Assembly: GCF_000411255.1 (NCBI RefSeq)
Contig: NZ_KE150413.1
Span: 347,131-411,130, forward strand
DNA length: 64,000 nucleotides
DNA from: Paenibacillus sp. HGH0039
GTDB lineage: Bacteria; Bacillota; Bacilli; Paenibacillales; NBRC-103111
Direction of reading: 5' to 3'
Below, piece after piece: positions 1 through 7,865 of this stretch. Within the stretch, counting starts at the first letter, position 1. The number at the start of each line of letters is the position of its first letter. Position numbers and translations under genes: made by a program. Under the pieces are notes generated by a model, which was not told the origin of the DNA, made no database searches, and saw only the letters and a program-made list of their open reading frames with translations.

Positions 1-132
1 TGGCTGCAGCCGCGGCTTACCGTTAAGATCCGGTTCATGGAATGGACCCGGTATCTGACCCTGAGGCAGCCGAGTATCCAGGCTTTTCTATCCGTCGTGC
101 CTGAGGAATGTACGTTCCTGCGGGAAAAGTGA
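1..132 (+). CDS. ATP-dependent DNA ligase, C-terminal end (partial)
   Basis: The first 43 codons in frame 1 end in TGA at 130-132 and read like the end of the OB-fold domain of an ATP-dependent (LigD/YkoU-type) DNA ligase: a WLQPRLTVKIRFMEWT stretch, then LRQPS and a PEEC close to the terminus. The family typically ends with a hydrophobic strand containing E-x-T, followed by an L-R-x-P-S segment. The gene starts outside the window. It converges with the Ku gene at 217-1083, which fits the usual ligase/Ku pairing of bacterial non-homologous end joining. Whether the missing part also carries polymerase or phosphoesterase domains cannot be seen. Confidence 0.72.
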   Translation, partial: WLQPRLTVKIRFMEWTRYLTLRQPSIQAFLSVVPEECTFLREK

Positions 133-158
133 AGACAGTCTGAAAACAGCCCGAAAAA

Positions 159-186
159 AACGAGCCCCCGATGCCGGCGGCTCGTT
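159..186. terminator. Shared intrinsic terminator between ligase and Ku genes
   Basis: Stem AACGAGCC (159-166) pairs with GGCTCGTT (179-186). An A-run at 153-160 gives a U-run for minus-strand transcripts, so it mainly ends the Ku mRNA. On the plus strand only a short T-run follows. Confidence 0.75.
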
Positions 187-216
187 TCTGCTGTCGTTCT
201 CTTGAGGAAGGCTTCT

Positions 217-1083
217 TCAGGATACCGTTTCCTTTGCCTTTTCCTTCGGCTTGCGCGGTTTGGCCGCGGCTTTGGGCTTCGCTTTGGCCTTGGCGTCCGA
301 CTTGTCCGCCGCGACGGGCTTGACGGCTTCAAGGCTCGCTTGCAGCGCGGACATCAGGTCGATCACGTTGGTGCGCTTCTGCTCCGGAGCGACCTGGACC
401 TCTTCGCCGGCTACTTTCTGCTGGATCGCTTCCATCAGCGCTGTCCGGTAATCGTCCTGGTATTTCTCCGGCTCGAACGGCGTGGACAACTGTTCGATCA
501 GCATTTTGGCCATCGTAAGCTCTTTGTCGTTCACGTTCGAGGCTTCCGGAAGATTGGGAACCTGGCTAATCGCGCGAATCTCGTCGGGGTAGAAAATCGT
601 TTCCAGAGCGATGCAGTTATCGATAACCCGGACGGCGGCCAGACTGCTTTTGGAACGGATGGAAATGGTGGCGATCCCGATTTTACCGGTCTGCTTGATG
701 GATTCCAGCAGCAGGTTATAGGCGTTGGCACCCGTATCTCCGGGGGAGAGGTAGTACGTCTTCTGAAAATAAATAGGATCGATGTCGGTCAAGTTGACAA
801 AATCCAAGATTTTAATCTCTTTAGTCGCTTCACCGGAGATTTTCTCCAGTTCTTCTTTCTCAAAAAGAACGAAGCGGCCGGGTTCGTATTCGTAGCCCTT
901 CGTAATTTCTCCCCACTCCACTTCCGTGTCGCAGGTGGTGCATTTTCTTACGTAAGAAAGCGGAGTGGTGCAGCGTTTATGAATGTAACGCATGGAGATG
1001 TCTTTCTCTTCCGTAGCCGAGAACATTTTGACGGGAACGTGTACCAGACCGAAGCTGATAGCGCCTTTCCAGACCGTATGCAT
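217..1083 (-). CDS. ku: Ku protein (non-homologous end joining)
   Basis: A 288-aa protein beginning MHTVWKGAISFGLVHVPVK, the diagnostic N-terminus of bacterial Ku. Ku forms a homodimeric ring that threads onto double-strand DNA ends and recruits the ATP-dependent ligase, often in spores or stationary cells. The core occupies about residues 1-245. The last ~45 residues are a Lys/Ala/Pro-rich basic tail of the kind bacterial Ku uses for DNA and ligase contact. The start is fixed by AGGAGGT (minus strand, 1094-1100). It converges on the ligase fragment at 1-132, so the pair is probably the complete two-protein end-joining system. Confidence 0.96.
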   Translation of the reverse strand: MHTVWKGAISFGLVHVPVKMFSATEEKDISMRYIHKRCTTPLSYVRKCTTCDTEVEWGEITKGYEYEPGRFVLFEKEELEKISGEATKEIKILDFVNLTDIDPIYFQKTYYLSPGDTGANAYNLLLESIKQTGKIGIATISIRSKSSLAAVRVIDNCIALETIFYPDEIRAISQVPNLPEASNVNDKELTMAKMLIEQLSTPFEPEKYQDDYRTALMEAIQQKVAGEEVQVAPEQKRTNVIDLMSALQASLEAVKPVAADKSDAKAKAKPKAAAKPRKPKEKAKETVS

Positions 1084-1274
1084 GAGGGGAAACCTCCTAA
1101 GGGCGCCCGCGTAACGGGCTTATTTTATTGATCCGCATGGGACCGGCCGCTCAGTGACCAAACTTCTTTTTAGCATCAGTATGTCCAAAAAATTCGCCGG
1201 ATATGAATGCTTTAGGGCGATTTGTGTCACGCTAACCGGAGCCAGGTTTACTCCGGAGAGTGGAGGTGAATGAA

Positions 1275-1469
1275 ATGGGAGACGACAAGCAGCAAAAAGA
1301 AGCCAAAGACGGCAACCATCAGGGCCGGGACGACTATTACATGGACATCGACCGGATGATCAATGAAGGGCTCGGCGGCGGCCAGGTTACGGTTCATAAC
1401 GGTCTGATCGAGGAATCCACCACGGATACGATGGGATATCCCGAATCCGCAAGGGATGAGGAAGGGTGA
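1275..1469 (+). CDS. Small acidic conserved hypothetical protein
   Basis: A 64-aa hydrophilic protein (MGDDKQQKEAKDG...). An in-frame GTG lies at 1260, but GGAGGTGA (1262-1269) sits 5 nt before ATG 1275, so ATG is preferred. There is no signal peptide or membrane segment. The middle contains a DYYMDIDRMINEGLGGG motif that looks conserved rather than random. It is monocistronic, with a strong terminator right behind it at 1475-1514. The function is not recognised. It could be one of the small spore or stress proteins common in Paenibacillaceae, but nothing in the sequence proves that. Confidence 0.7.
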   Translation: MGDDKQQKEAKDGNHQGRDDYYMDIDRMINEGLGGGQVTVHNGLIEESTTDTMGYPESARDEEG

Positions 1470-1474
1470 GGACG

Positions 1475-1514
1475 GCGCCTGCATGGAGGAAAGCACATGC
1501 AGGCGCTTTTTTTT
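1475..1514 (+). terminator. Intrinsic terminator
   Basis: An 11-bp perfect stem, GCGCCTGCATG (1475-1485) with CATGCAGGCGC (1496-1506), followed by eight T residues (1507-1514). Confidence 0.92.
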
Positions 1515-1572
1515 GCTGGGCGGGAAAGGAGCCGGAAGAGCGCCCGCGCCTTGCGGGGGCACGCATATCCGG

Positions 1573-1601
1573 TTGCTAGAGGGAGGATAGAGGGCTATAA
1601 T
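1573..1601 (+). promoter_or_regulatory. Sigma-A-type promoter of the thiL-tsaEB-rimI-tsaD cluster
   Basis: TTGCTA (1573-1578), 17-nt spacer, TATAAT (1596-1601), 32 nt before the thiL start codon. It is the only good promoter seen before the five-gene run. Confidence 0.7.
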
Positions 1602-1633
1602 AGGAGGCAAACCAAACCGGAGGAGCGGCATCT

Positions 1634-2665
1634 ATGCAGCATGACGAATTCGGCCTGATCCGCCTGCTGACGGGGGACAGACAACAGGCGGACGGAATGC
1701 GTTCGCAAGGAGTGGTAGTCGGCATCGGAGACGATGCGGCCGTTACCGCTTTGTCTCCCGGCATGCAGCTTGTCGCCTCTTGCGACACGATGACCGAAGG
1801 GATTCATTTCCTGCCTGTGACGATGCGGGACGAGGACATCGGATTCAAGGCGATGGCTTCGAATATCAGCGACATGGCCGCGATGGGCGCGAAGGCGCGT
1901 TATGCGCTTGTCGCGCTATCTTTACCGAAGGATGCCGACACGGAACAGATCCGGCGCATTTACGCCGGATTGTATGAGTGCGCGGACTTGTTCGATGTGG
2001 CCGTCATCGGCGGCGACACGACGTCCACGCGCGGCGGAATCGTGCTGACCGTCACGATTCTGGGCGAAGTCCCCGCTGGCCGGGCTCTGCTGCGCAGCGG
2101 CGCGAAGCCGGGCGACGCCGTCTTCGTGACGGGGCCGCTCGGCGGCTCGGCCGCGGGGCTGAGCTACCTCCTGCACCGCGGCACGGACGCGGCGCTTTGG
2201 GGCGAGCTGCCCGCAGAGGCCGCGGAGCTCGTCCGCGCCCACACCCGGCCTCTGCCGCAGGCTGCGGCCGGGGAGCTGCTTCAGCGCACGGGCTTGTGCC
2301 GGGCGCTGAACGACATCAGCGACGGGCTCGCGAGCGAAGCCGGCGAAATCGCCGAGGCTTCGGGAGTCGGGCTCCTCATCGCGGAGGAGAAGCTGCCGCT
2401 GGCGGAGGGGCTTCGCGCCTGCGCGGAGAAGCTGGCCGCCGACCCGCTGGAGTGGGTGCTGTACGGCGGCGAGGACTACCAGCTTCTGGGCACGGCCGCA
2501 GAAGCGGATTTGGCAGCCCTGCGCGAGGCGTTCGCGGGCGAGGGGCTGCCCTTGCACGTCATCGGACGTGTGACGGCCGCGGATGAAGGGGTGCGGCTGC
2601 AGCGCCCGGACGGGACCGTGCAGCCGCTGCCGAAGCGGGGCTACAATCACTTTGCTGCGAAATGA
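1634..2665 (+). CDS. thiL: Thiamine-monophosphate kinase
   Basis: A 343-aa protein that phosphorylates thiamine monophosphate to the cofactor thiamine diphosphate with ATP. It shows the ThiL/PurM-like layout: N-terminal EFGLIRLL, GIGDDAAV with the metal-binding Asp pair, a D-T-M-T-EG-x-HF segment, SNISDMAAMGA, GGDTT, and the C-terminal NDISDGL and YGGEDYQLL motifs. The family is usually 320-345 aa. Start ATG 1634 is preceded by GGAGGAG. Its position directly before tsaE is the same as in Bacillus subtilis. It is likely transcribed from the promoter at 1573-1601 together with the tRNA-modification genes. Confidence 0.95.
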   Translation: MQHDEFGLIRLLTGDRQQADGMRSQGVVVGIGDDAAVTALSPGMQLVASCDTMTEGIHFLPVTMRDEDIGFKAMASNISDMAAMGAKARYALVALSLPKDADTEQIRRIYAGLYECADLFDVAVIGGDTTSTRGGIVLTVTILGEVPAGRALLRSGAKPGDAVFVTGPLGGSAAGLSYLLHRGTDAALWGELPAEAAELVRAHTRPLPQAAAGELLQRTGLCRALNDISDGLASEAGEIAEASGVGLLIAEEKLPLAEGLRACAEKLAADPLEWVLYGGEDYQLLGTAAEADLAALREAFAGEGLPLHVIGRVTAADEGVRLQRPDGTVQPLPKRGYNHFAAK

Positions 2666-2680
2666 GAGGAAGCGACGGAG

Positions 2681-3154
2681 ATGGCTTACCAATATAAAGC
2701 CGCAGACGAACGGGACACGGAAGCATTGGCGGCCCAGCTTGCAATGCTTGCGGGTCCCGGCGCCGTAATCGCGCTGGACGGCGATCTTGGCGCGGGCAAA
2801 ACGCGTTTTTCGCAGGCGGTGGCTAAATCGATTGGGGTGCAGGGCGTTGTCAACTCCCCGACTTTTACGCTGATTAAAGAATACGAGGGACGAGAGTTCC
2901 CTCTCTATCATATGGATGTTTACCGGATTTCTTTGGAAGAAGCCGAGGATTTGGGGCTGGACGAATATTTTTACGGGGAAGGTCTGACTTTGATTGAATG
3001 GGCCAGTCTGGTGGAGGAGCTTTTGCCGCCGAACCGGCTTGAAATTTATATCGAGCACAGCGGGGGAGACGAGCGGGTGTTCCGCTTGAATCCGTCCGGA
3101 CAGCCTTACGAGAGCTGGTGCGCAAATTTGAAAGAGAACGGATGGTTGGTATGA
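2681..3154 (+). CDS. tsaE: tRNA t6A biosynthesis ATPase TsaE
   Basis: A 157-aa P-loop ATPase that supports TsaB-TsaD in making N6-threonylcarbamoyl-adenosine at position 37 of ANN-decoding tRNAs. Walker A GDLGAGKT lies at residues 34-41. The following [12 protein letters not shown] and H-M-D-xY-R segments and the LIEWA motif are typical of YjeE/TsaE. Length fits the family (about 150 aa). The RBS GAGAGGAAG precedes ATG 2681. Its last codons overlap the next gene by ATGA (3151-3154), indicating translational coupling with tsaB. Confidence 0.95.
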   Translation: MAYQYKAADERDTEALAAQLAMLAGPGAVIALDGDLGAGKTRFSQAVAKSIGVQGVVNSPTFTLIKEYEGREFPLYHMDVYRISLEEAEDLGLDEYFYGEGLTLIEWASLVEELLPPNRLEIYIEHSGGDERVFRLNPSGQPYESWCANLKENGWLV

Positions 3155-4158
3155 GCAGCGGGAACGGAAATAGTACGCAGGAGCGGGAAAAGGTGAAGGT
3201 CTCTCCGCTTGCCGGGGATAGTGAAGGCCGTGAAAGCAGCCGGTCCGGATTCGACGGAAACGGGTATGTGCTTGCACTGGATACGTCCACGGCTTCGCTA
3301 GCCGTTGCCCTGCTTCAGGGCGGCCGCGTAGTCGCCGAAAAGCACACGATCGTGGAACGCAATCATTCGATTCACCTCATGCCTCATTTGCAGGAGCTGC
3401 TTGCTTCCCGCGGCATCCGGCCGAACGATCTTACCGCGGTCGTGGCGGGCCAGGGGCCGGGTTCCTATACCGGCGTACGGATTGCGGTTACCGTTGCGAA
3501 AACCTTCGCCTGGTCCCTCGGCATTCCGGCGGCGGCCGTCTCCAGTCTGGAGGCGCTGGCGCTGGGCGGGCGAACGGCTTTGCTCGCCGATGAGGGCGGG
3601 GGCGGTACGGACGGTGCCGTGCGCTGGTTCGTGCCCCTGATGAATGCCCGGCGGGGGCAGGCATTTACCGCGGTTTATGCATCGGCAGGGAATGAACCGG
3701 CCGATGAGCTTTTGGGCGCGGAAGACATCAGCGGCGCGTCGTCGTCGGATAACACCGGCAGCAGATGGGCCCGGCTTCAGCCGGACGGCATCCGCCTTGT
3801 GGCGGATTTTACGCGGCACATTGGGGACGATATGGCGGGAGCGGAAGCCGCCGGAACGACCGGGGGGCAATCCGCGGGCGACGGCGGAACTGTTGTCGTG
3901 CCTTCCGGATTTGCAAAACCCCAGGAGATCGTTTTCGTCGGCGAGACTTCCTTTTTCGAAGAAACGATCGGTCAGGCCGCGGCAGAGCTAAGCATCCCTG
4001 TGCGTGTCCTCCCTTACGATTTGACGGCGGCCGAAGTGGGTCTGCTTGGCTTGCCCCGGTTAAAACGCGGGGAAACGATCGACAAGTATACGTTCGTTCC
4101 GAACTATACGCAGCTTACGGAAGCTGAAGTGAATCTGATGGCTAAGGCCAAATCCTGA
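3151..4158 (+). CDS. tsaB: tRNA t6A threonylcarbamoyltransferase subunit TsaB, with insertions
   Basis: ASKHA-fold partner of TsaD. Homology starts at about residue 38 with YVLALDTSTASLAVALLQ and continues through GQGPGSYTGVRI and the helix that follows. At 335 aa it is ~100 residues longer than usual (about 230-240). The extra length is a hydrophilic 37-residue N-terminal extension and Gly/Ala/Ser-rich insertions in the C-terminal half, notably around residues 190-255. ATG 3151 was chosen because it overlaps the tsaE stop. GTG 3118 and ATG 3142 lie upstream in frame. The true start could also be downstream, as the first 37 residues show no family similarity. Confidence 0.88.
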   Translation: MSSGNGNSTQEREKVKVSPLAGDSEGRESSRSGFDGNGYVLALDTSTASLAVALLQGGRVVAEKHTIVERNHSIHLMPHLQELLASRGIRPNDLTAVVAGQGPGSYTGVRIAVTVAKTFAWSLGIPAAAVSSLEALALGGRTALLADEGGGGTDGAVRWFVPLMNARRGQAFTAVYASAGNEPADELLGAEDISGASSSDNTGSRWARLQPDGIRLVADFTRHIGDDMAGAEAAGTTGGQSAGDGGTVVVPSGFAKPQEIVFVGETSFFEETIGQAAAELSIPVRVLPYDLTAAEVGLLGLPRLKRGETIDKYTFVPNYTQLTEAEVNLMAKAKS

Positions 4159-4177
4159 CGGAAAGGGGAGGGGCTCT

Positions 4178-4672
4178 TTGGACGAACGAAGATGGGAGCA
4201 GCCTGTTTCAACCCCGATTTTCCGTGTGATGAGGCTGGACGACATCCCCCACATTTGCGAAATCGAACAGGAAGCCTTTACGACACCCTGGTCGGCGGGA
4301 GCTTTTCACAACGAGCTGACGAGCAATCATTTTGCCCATTATACGGTAATGATGGTAGACGGGGTTATTGCGGGGTACGGGGGCATGTGGCTCATTATGG
4401 ATGAGGCCCATGTAACCAACATCGCGATATCCGGCCGGTTCCGCGGCCGCAAGCTGGGCGTTTCGCTCGTCCACCAGCTGCAATCCAAGGCAAGATCGCT
4501 GGGGGCGGTCCGCATGACCCTGGAGGTCCGCGCGTCGAATTACGTGGCTCAGCGCCTCTACGACAAAATGGGCTTCCGGTACGTCGGCGTCCGCAAAGGC
4601 TATTACACCGATAATAACGAAGACGCGATCATTATGTGGGCGGATTTGCCCGACACGAATCAACCCGCCTAA
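4178..4672 (+). CDS. rimI: Ribosomal protein S18-alanine N-acetyltransferase (RimI-type GNAT)
   Basis: A 164-aa GNAT acetyltransferase. Visible are MRLDDIPHICEIE at the N-terminus, the acetyl-CoA loop RFRGRKLGVSLV (R-x-x-G-x-x-like) near residues 87-98, and the terminal NYVAQRLYDKMGFRYVGVRKGYY motif typical of RimI. The TTG start at 4178 follows AAGGGGAGG (4163-4171). It sits between tsaB and tsaD, as ydiD does in B. subtilis. S18 is the classical target; other N-terminal substrates are possible. Confidence 0.9.
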   Translation: MDERRWEQPVSTPIFRVMRLDDIPHICEIEQEAFTTPWSAGAFHNELTSNHFAHYTVMMVDGVIAGYGGMWLIMDEAHVTNIAISGRFRGRKLGVSLVHQLQSKARSLGAVRMTLEVRASNYVAQRLYDKMGFRYVGVRKGYYTDNNEDAIIMWADLPDTNQPA

Positions 4673-4724
4673 AGCGGCGGCAGCGTCCTGTTCGCATTCG
4701 ATAAAAGGGAATGAAAAAAACGTC

Positions 4725-5750
4725 ATGAACACTACAAAGCCTGTGTACATTCTGGCCATTGAAACAAGCTGCGACGAGACGTCCGCAGCCGTGATAGAGA
4801 ACGGGACCGTTATCCGGTCCAACGTGGTTTCCAGCCAGATCGAAACCCACCGGCGCTTCGGCGGCGTCGTGCCCGAAATCGCATCCCGCCAGCATGTCGA
4901 GAGCATTACTTGGATTTTGCAGGAAGCGCTCGATCAGGCGGGGCTTGCGATGAAAGACATGTCCGCTATTGCGGTCACCCAAGGGCCCGGTCTGGTCGGC
5001 TCGCTGCTTGTCGGCGTAGTGGCGGCCAAAGCGCTGGCTTTCTCGCTCGGCCTGCCTCTGATCGGCGTGCATCATATCGCCGGGCATATTTATGCGAATC
5101 AGCTTGTCCACAAGCTGGAATATCCGCTGATTTCGCTTGTCGTCTCCGGCGGCCACACCGAACTTGTGTATATGGAGAGCGAAGGAAGCTTCAAGATCAT
5201 CGGACAGACGCGTGACGACGCGGCCGGCGAGGCGTACGACAAAGTGGCGCGCGCCTTGAAACTGCCTTATCCGGGCGGTCCTCATATTGACCGCCTCGCC
5301 CAGGAAGCGGACGGAGAAATTCCGATGCCCCGTGCCTGGCTGGACGATTCCTACGATTTCAGCTTCAGCGGCTTGAAATCGGCGGTCCTTAACGTCCTTA
5401 ACCAGTCGCGTATGCGCGGAGAGGAGCCGGTGGCGGCTCATGTCGCCAAAGGCTTCCAGTCCTCTGTGGTGGACGTGCTGGTGGAGAAAGCCGCACGGGC
5501 CGTCCGGGAGTACGGCGCCAAGCAGCTTCTGCTCGCGGGAGGAGTGGCGGCTAACCGCGGACTGCGCGAAGAGCTGACGAAGCGCTGTGCAGAGCTTGGC
5601 GTGCCCCTGCTGCTGCCGCCGATGGATCTCTGCTCCGACAATGCCGCCATGATCGGCGCCGCGGCTTTCCTCAAATGGAACCGCGGGGATATCACGGGGC
5701 CGGAGTTTAAGGCGGAGCCGGTGCTGAGCCTGGAGAAGTGGGGATACTGA
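4725..5750 (+). CDS. tsaD: tRNA N6-adenosine threonylcarbamoyltransferase TsaD
   Basis: A 341-aa protein of the Kae1/TsaD family that transfers threonylcarbamoyl from TC-AMP to A37 of tRNA. Diagnostic motifs are ILAIETSCDETSAAV at the N-terminus, GPGLVGSLLVG near residue 90, the iron-binding HHIAGH at 116-121, SGGHTELV, the DDAAGEAYDKVAR block, and the C-terminal LAGGVAANRGLR and CSDNAAMI segments. Length is normal. A terminator at 5820-5868 ends the cluster, so TsaB, TsaD and TsaE are encoded together. Confidence 0.97.
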   Translation: MNTTKPVYILAIETSCDETSAAVIENGTVIRSNVVSSQIETHRRFGGVVPEIASRQHVESITWILQEALDQAGLAMKDMSAIAVTQGPGLVGSLLVGVVAAKALAFSLGLPLIGVHHIAGHIYANQLVHKLEYPLISLVVSGGHTELVYMESEGSFKIIGQTRDDAAGEAYDKVARALKLPYPGGPHIDRLAQEADGEIPMPRAWLDDSYDFSFSGLKSAVLNVLNQSRMRGEEPVAAHVAKGFQSSVVDVLVEKAARAVREYGAKQLLLAGGVAANRGLREELTKRCAELGVPLLLPPMDLCSDNAAMIGAAAFLKWNRGDITGPEFKAEPVLSLEKWGY

Positions 5751-5819
5751 GCTTAGGCCTATCACGAATAGTTGAAAATTTACCCCAGCTTCGTTTAGCG
5801 GGATAACAAAATAAACAAA

Positions 5820-5868
5820 CAAAGACAGCCTCCGGGAAGTTTTAAGCAACCGGGGCTGTCTTTGTTTA
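5820..5868. terminator. Bidirectional terminator
   Basis: CAAAGACAGCC (5820-5830) pairs with GGCTGTCTTTG (5854-5864), flanked by A-rich sequence upstream and TTTAT downstream. It separates tsaD from the convergent mph-like gene. Confidence 0.85.
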
Positions 5869-5961
5869 TTAATCACGCCATTTCGCTGCGCGCCAGGGGG
5901 TGAGGTTAGGGGGATTCATAAAAGGACAATTCGCCAAACTCCAGATGCAGCATCAATGAAT

Positions 5962-6918
5962 TTAATCCGCCGACTTATGAACAGTGACTCCCAGAGCTTC
6001 GCGTGCCATGTCGGCATATTCCTCAAGCCCGGACTTAAGGGCGAACAAGCCGATGGTGACGGCGTAGGCCCCCTGCAATTGCGCGATATGCTCTTTCATC
6101 CTCGGCCAAACGCGTCCCCCTGCTTTTTCATATTCCTTCAGCAGTACCGACAAGGCTTCCTCGCCGAAAACGGTGTAAAACGCAGTAAAGTCCGTGGCCG
6201 GGTCTCCGCATTCCGCTTCCGTCCAGTCCAGCAGCCCGCAAACCCGCTCGTTTCCGTCGACCAGAATATGGCCCGGATGCAGATCGCCGTGGATCAGCGA
6301 CGTATGCTCCGGCCAGTAGGAAGCGTCCGCGAGCCAAGCCTGCCAGCGCTCCCAAAGTTCGTCCGAAACGCCGTAGGCCTGCCGGACGACTTCCATACGA
6401 GCCGCAGCGGCTGCTCTCAGGTCAACGGCTTCTAAGGCTAACAGGCCCGCTTGTTCGGCGCCACGGCCGTCTATCCGGTGCAGGGAGGCCATTACTGCCG
6501 CAAGCGACTGAACGAATTCGGGGGAAGGAGCCTCGGGATCTATGTGCCACTTATAGGTTTTGGCGGCGGCATCGACGGTGGCCGCCGGCGTCCCGGGCAG
6601 CTTGCGGTAGGCAATGAAGTCGGGCCGGTTGATTTGCCAGCCGGGAACGGCAACGGGCAGCGAACGGCCGACAAGCTCCAGCACTTTAGCTTCGTAAGCG
6701 GCCGATTGGATAACGTCCGATCTCCTGGGGATACGGAGTATCCAGGAGGAATCGTCTGTCGAGCGGGCGGAAGCCGCCAGAAAGTCCAGCCCGGAATCGT
6801 TCAGCTCCAGGGGCTTCGACGGGTCCAGTTCCAGATTATATTTTGCCGCCAACAGGCGGAAATGGTTGAGTTGTTCTTGTTCCGTTAACGGTATTGATTT
6901 TTTTACGGAGTCGTTCAT
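5962..6918 (-). CDS. Macrolide 2'-phosphotransferase-like protein (Mph family, APH fold)
   Basis: A 318-aa member of the aminoglycoside/macrolide phosphotransferase fold. The N-terminal lobe has LNDSGLDF and WILRIPRR, both typical of chromosomal Mph enzymes of Bacillales. The catalytic loop HGDLHPGHILVD is near residue 210 and the metal-binding LLDWTEAECGDP near residue 230. EYEKAGGRVWPRMKEHI near the end also resembles Mph proteins. These enzymes inactivate macrolides by GTP-dependent phosphorylation of the desosamine 2'-OH. The SD GAAGAGGTG (minus, 6936-6928) lies 9 nt before the ATG. Upstream on the same strand is a nine-codon leader ORF and a hairpin, supporting drug-inducible control. 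Substrate remains inferred. Confidence 0.83.
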   Translation of the reverse strand: MNDSVKKSIPLTEQEQLNHFRLLAAKYNLELDPSKPLELNDSGLDFLAASARSTDDSSWILRIPRRSDVIQSAAYEAKVLELVGRSLPVAVPGWQINRPDFIAYRKLPGTPAATVDAAAKTYKWHIDPEAPSPEFVQSLAAVMASLHRIDGRGAEQAGLLALEAVDLRAAAAARMEVVRQAYGVSDELWERWQAWLADASYWPEHTSLIHGDLHPGHILVDGNERVCGLLDWTEAECGDPATDFTAFYTVFGEEALSVLLKEYEKAGGRVWPRMKEHIAQLQGAYAVTIGLFALKSGLEEYADMAREALGVTVHKSAD

Positions 6919-7011
6919 ATCTCATAGCACCTCTTCATCTTTAATCAAGTAATCGAATCTCATGAAAGCATCCTTACGGGGGCAGCACAAATAAGCCTGA
7001 TCTCTCTTTTT

Positions 7012-7056
7012 GAAAAAAAGAACAGGTGTAGGGTGTCAGTCCGCCTGCATTACCTG
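7012..7056 (-). terminator. Attenuator-like hairpin before the mph-like gene
   Basis: On the minus strand CAGGT (7056-7052), overlapping the last leader codons, pairs with ACCTG (7027-7023). An inner AGG/CCT (7046-7044 with 7032-7030) can extend it. A TTCTTTTTTT tract (7022-7013) follows, so this can act as an intrinsic terminator. A ribosome stalled at the end of the leader would cover the 5' arm and prevent it forming. The 3' arm also matches the mph SD: CACCTGTTC (7028-7020) against GAAGAGGTG (6936-6928), 8 of 9 pairs. The stem is short, so this stays a model. Confidence 0.55.
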
Positions 7057-7079
7057 ATCCGCATGAAGTGGATAACCAT
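7050..7079 (-). CDS. Putative macrolide-sensing leader peptide MVIHFMRIR
   Basis: A nine-codon ORF on the mph strand, ATG at 7079-7077 and TAA at 7052-7050, encoding MVIHFMRIR. A full SD AGGAGGG (7094-7088) lies 8 nt upstream, better than that of many real genes here. The peptide ends in Arg-Ile-Arg. This matches the +X+ class of macrolide-dependent ribosome arrest peptides, for which the MRLR endings of the ErmD and mef(A) leaders are the known examples. The last codons form one arm of the hairpin at 7012-7056. The Ile in place of Leu, and stalling itself, are untested. Confidence 0.68.
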   Translation of the reverse strand: MVIHFMRIR

Positions 7080-7221
7080 GTTAAACGCCCTCCTATCGAT
7101 CTTAGGGGAAATCCCCTGTTTTAACCGTACCATAGGAGAGAAAACGCCGACAATGGGCGAGTTTTCCTTGATGAATTTTTTCCGCTCCCGCTTAAAATTT
7201 TGAACATTTTGACATTTTGTA

Positions 7222-7251
7222 TTGACTTTGCGTTTTCGCGCATATTATAAT
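7222..7251 (+). promoter_or_regulatory. Promoter of the leuA leader
   Basis: TTGACT (7222-7227), 18-nt spacer, TATAAT (7246-7251). Transcription would start near 7258, about 1 kb before the leuA start codon, so the whole tandem T-box region lies in its 5' leader. The interval 6919-7221 holds only the mph leader, its hairpin and a small GGGGA/TCCCC hairpin (about 7104-7118). Confidence 0.8.
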
Positions 7252-7289
7252 CACAACAAGTTCAAAACGTACACGCAACGAACGGGAAA

Positions 7290-7640
7290 AGTAAGGTCAT
7301 TCATGTCGCACAGAGAGCTGCGGGTTGGTGCAACGCAGCCGGATGAACCCTGAACTCGCCCGGGAGCGGTAAAACTGAACAACGCCGGCAAGCCCGTCCC
7401 GAACCCGTGAGACAGATGTCCCATCGGTCGGGTCAGAAGTCTTCGAAGCATCCGGCGAAGTAAGTTTTAACGGCTGGCCCCCGTGATCGGGCAGCGATTG
7501 GAACGTCCCGGTATCCGGATACCGGCCGACTTGTTTCCAAGAGCATCGAGTGGATTCGCCTTACGGCGGATCAATGAGAGTGGTAACGCGGAAGGCTAAC
7601 GGCCTGTCGTCTCTTAAGTTAGAGACGGCAGGTCTTTTTT
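7290..7640 (+). promoter_or_regulatory. T-box riboswitch 1 (leucine), leuA leader
   Basis: Features in order: AGAGAGCTGCG opening of stem I (7312-7322), GGTGCAACGC distal part, specifier region GAACTC with Leu codon CTC at 7355-7357, the T-box sequence AGAGTGGTAACGCG (7577-7590), and a terminator made of CCTGTCGTCTCT (7603-7614) and AGAGACGGCAGG (7621-7632) with a T-run to 7640. T-boxes read the charging state of the cognate tRNA and antiterminate when it is uncharged. UGGU in the T-box fits an A discriminator, as in tRNA-Leu. AACGCG instead of ACCGCG is slightly off consensus. Confidence 0.9.
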
Positions 7641-7865
7641 GCATCCTCTCCAGCAGACGGATGTGCACAGACAGCATTGATAAACAACAGCGAGATAGAT
7701 GGGCATAGGCTAAGCAGGGCGGAACGGCGGTGACCACCGGTCGATCGTATAAGCGAAGCAAGAACGCGGCAGGCACAGCCTGCGATCATCGCAAATATAA
7801 ACGAGCGGACATTCAGGCAGGAGCCGGTGTCCGGGAAACATCGAACAACATGTATATCCAAAAAG

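Noticed and set aside
7196-7210. CodY-box-like sequence before the leuA promoter
   Set aside because: Matches the 15-nt CodY consensus at only about 10 positions, too weak in AT-rich DNA to call.
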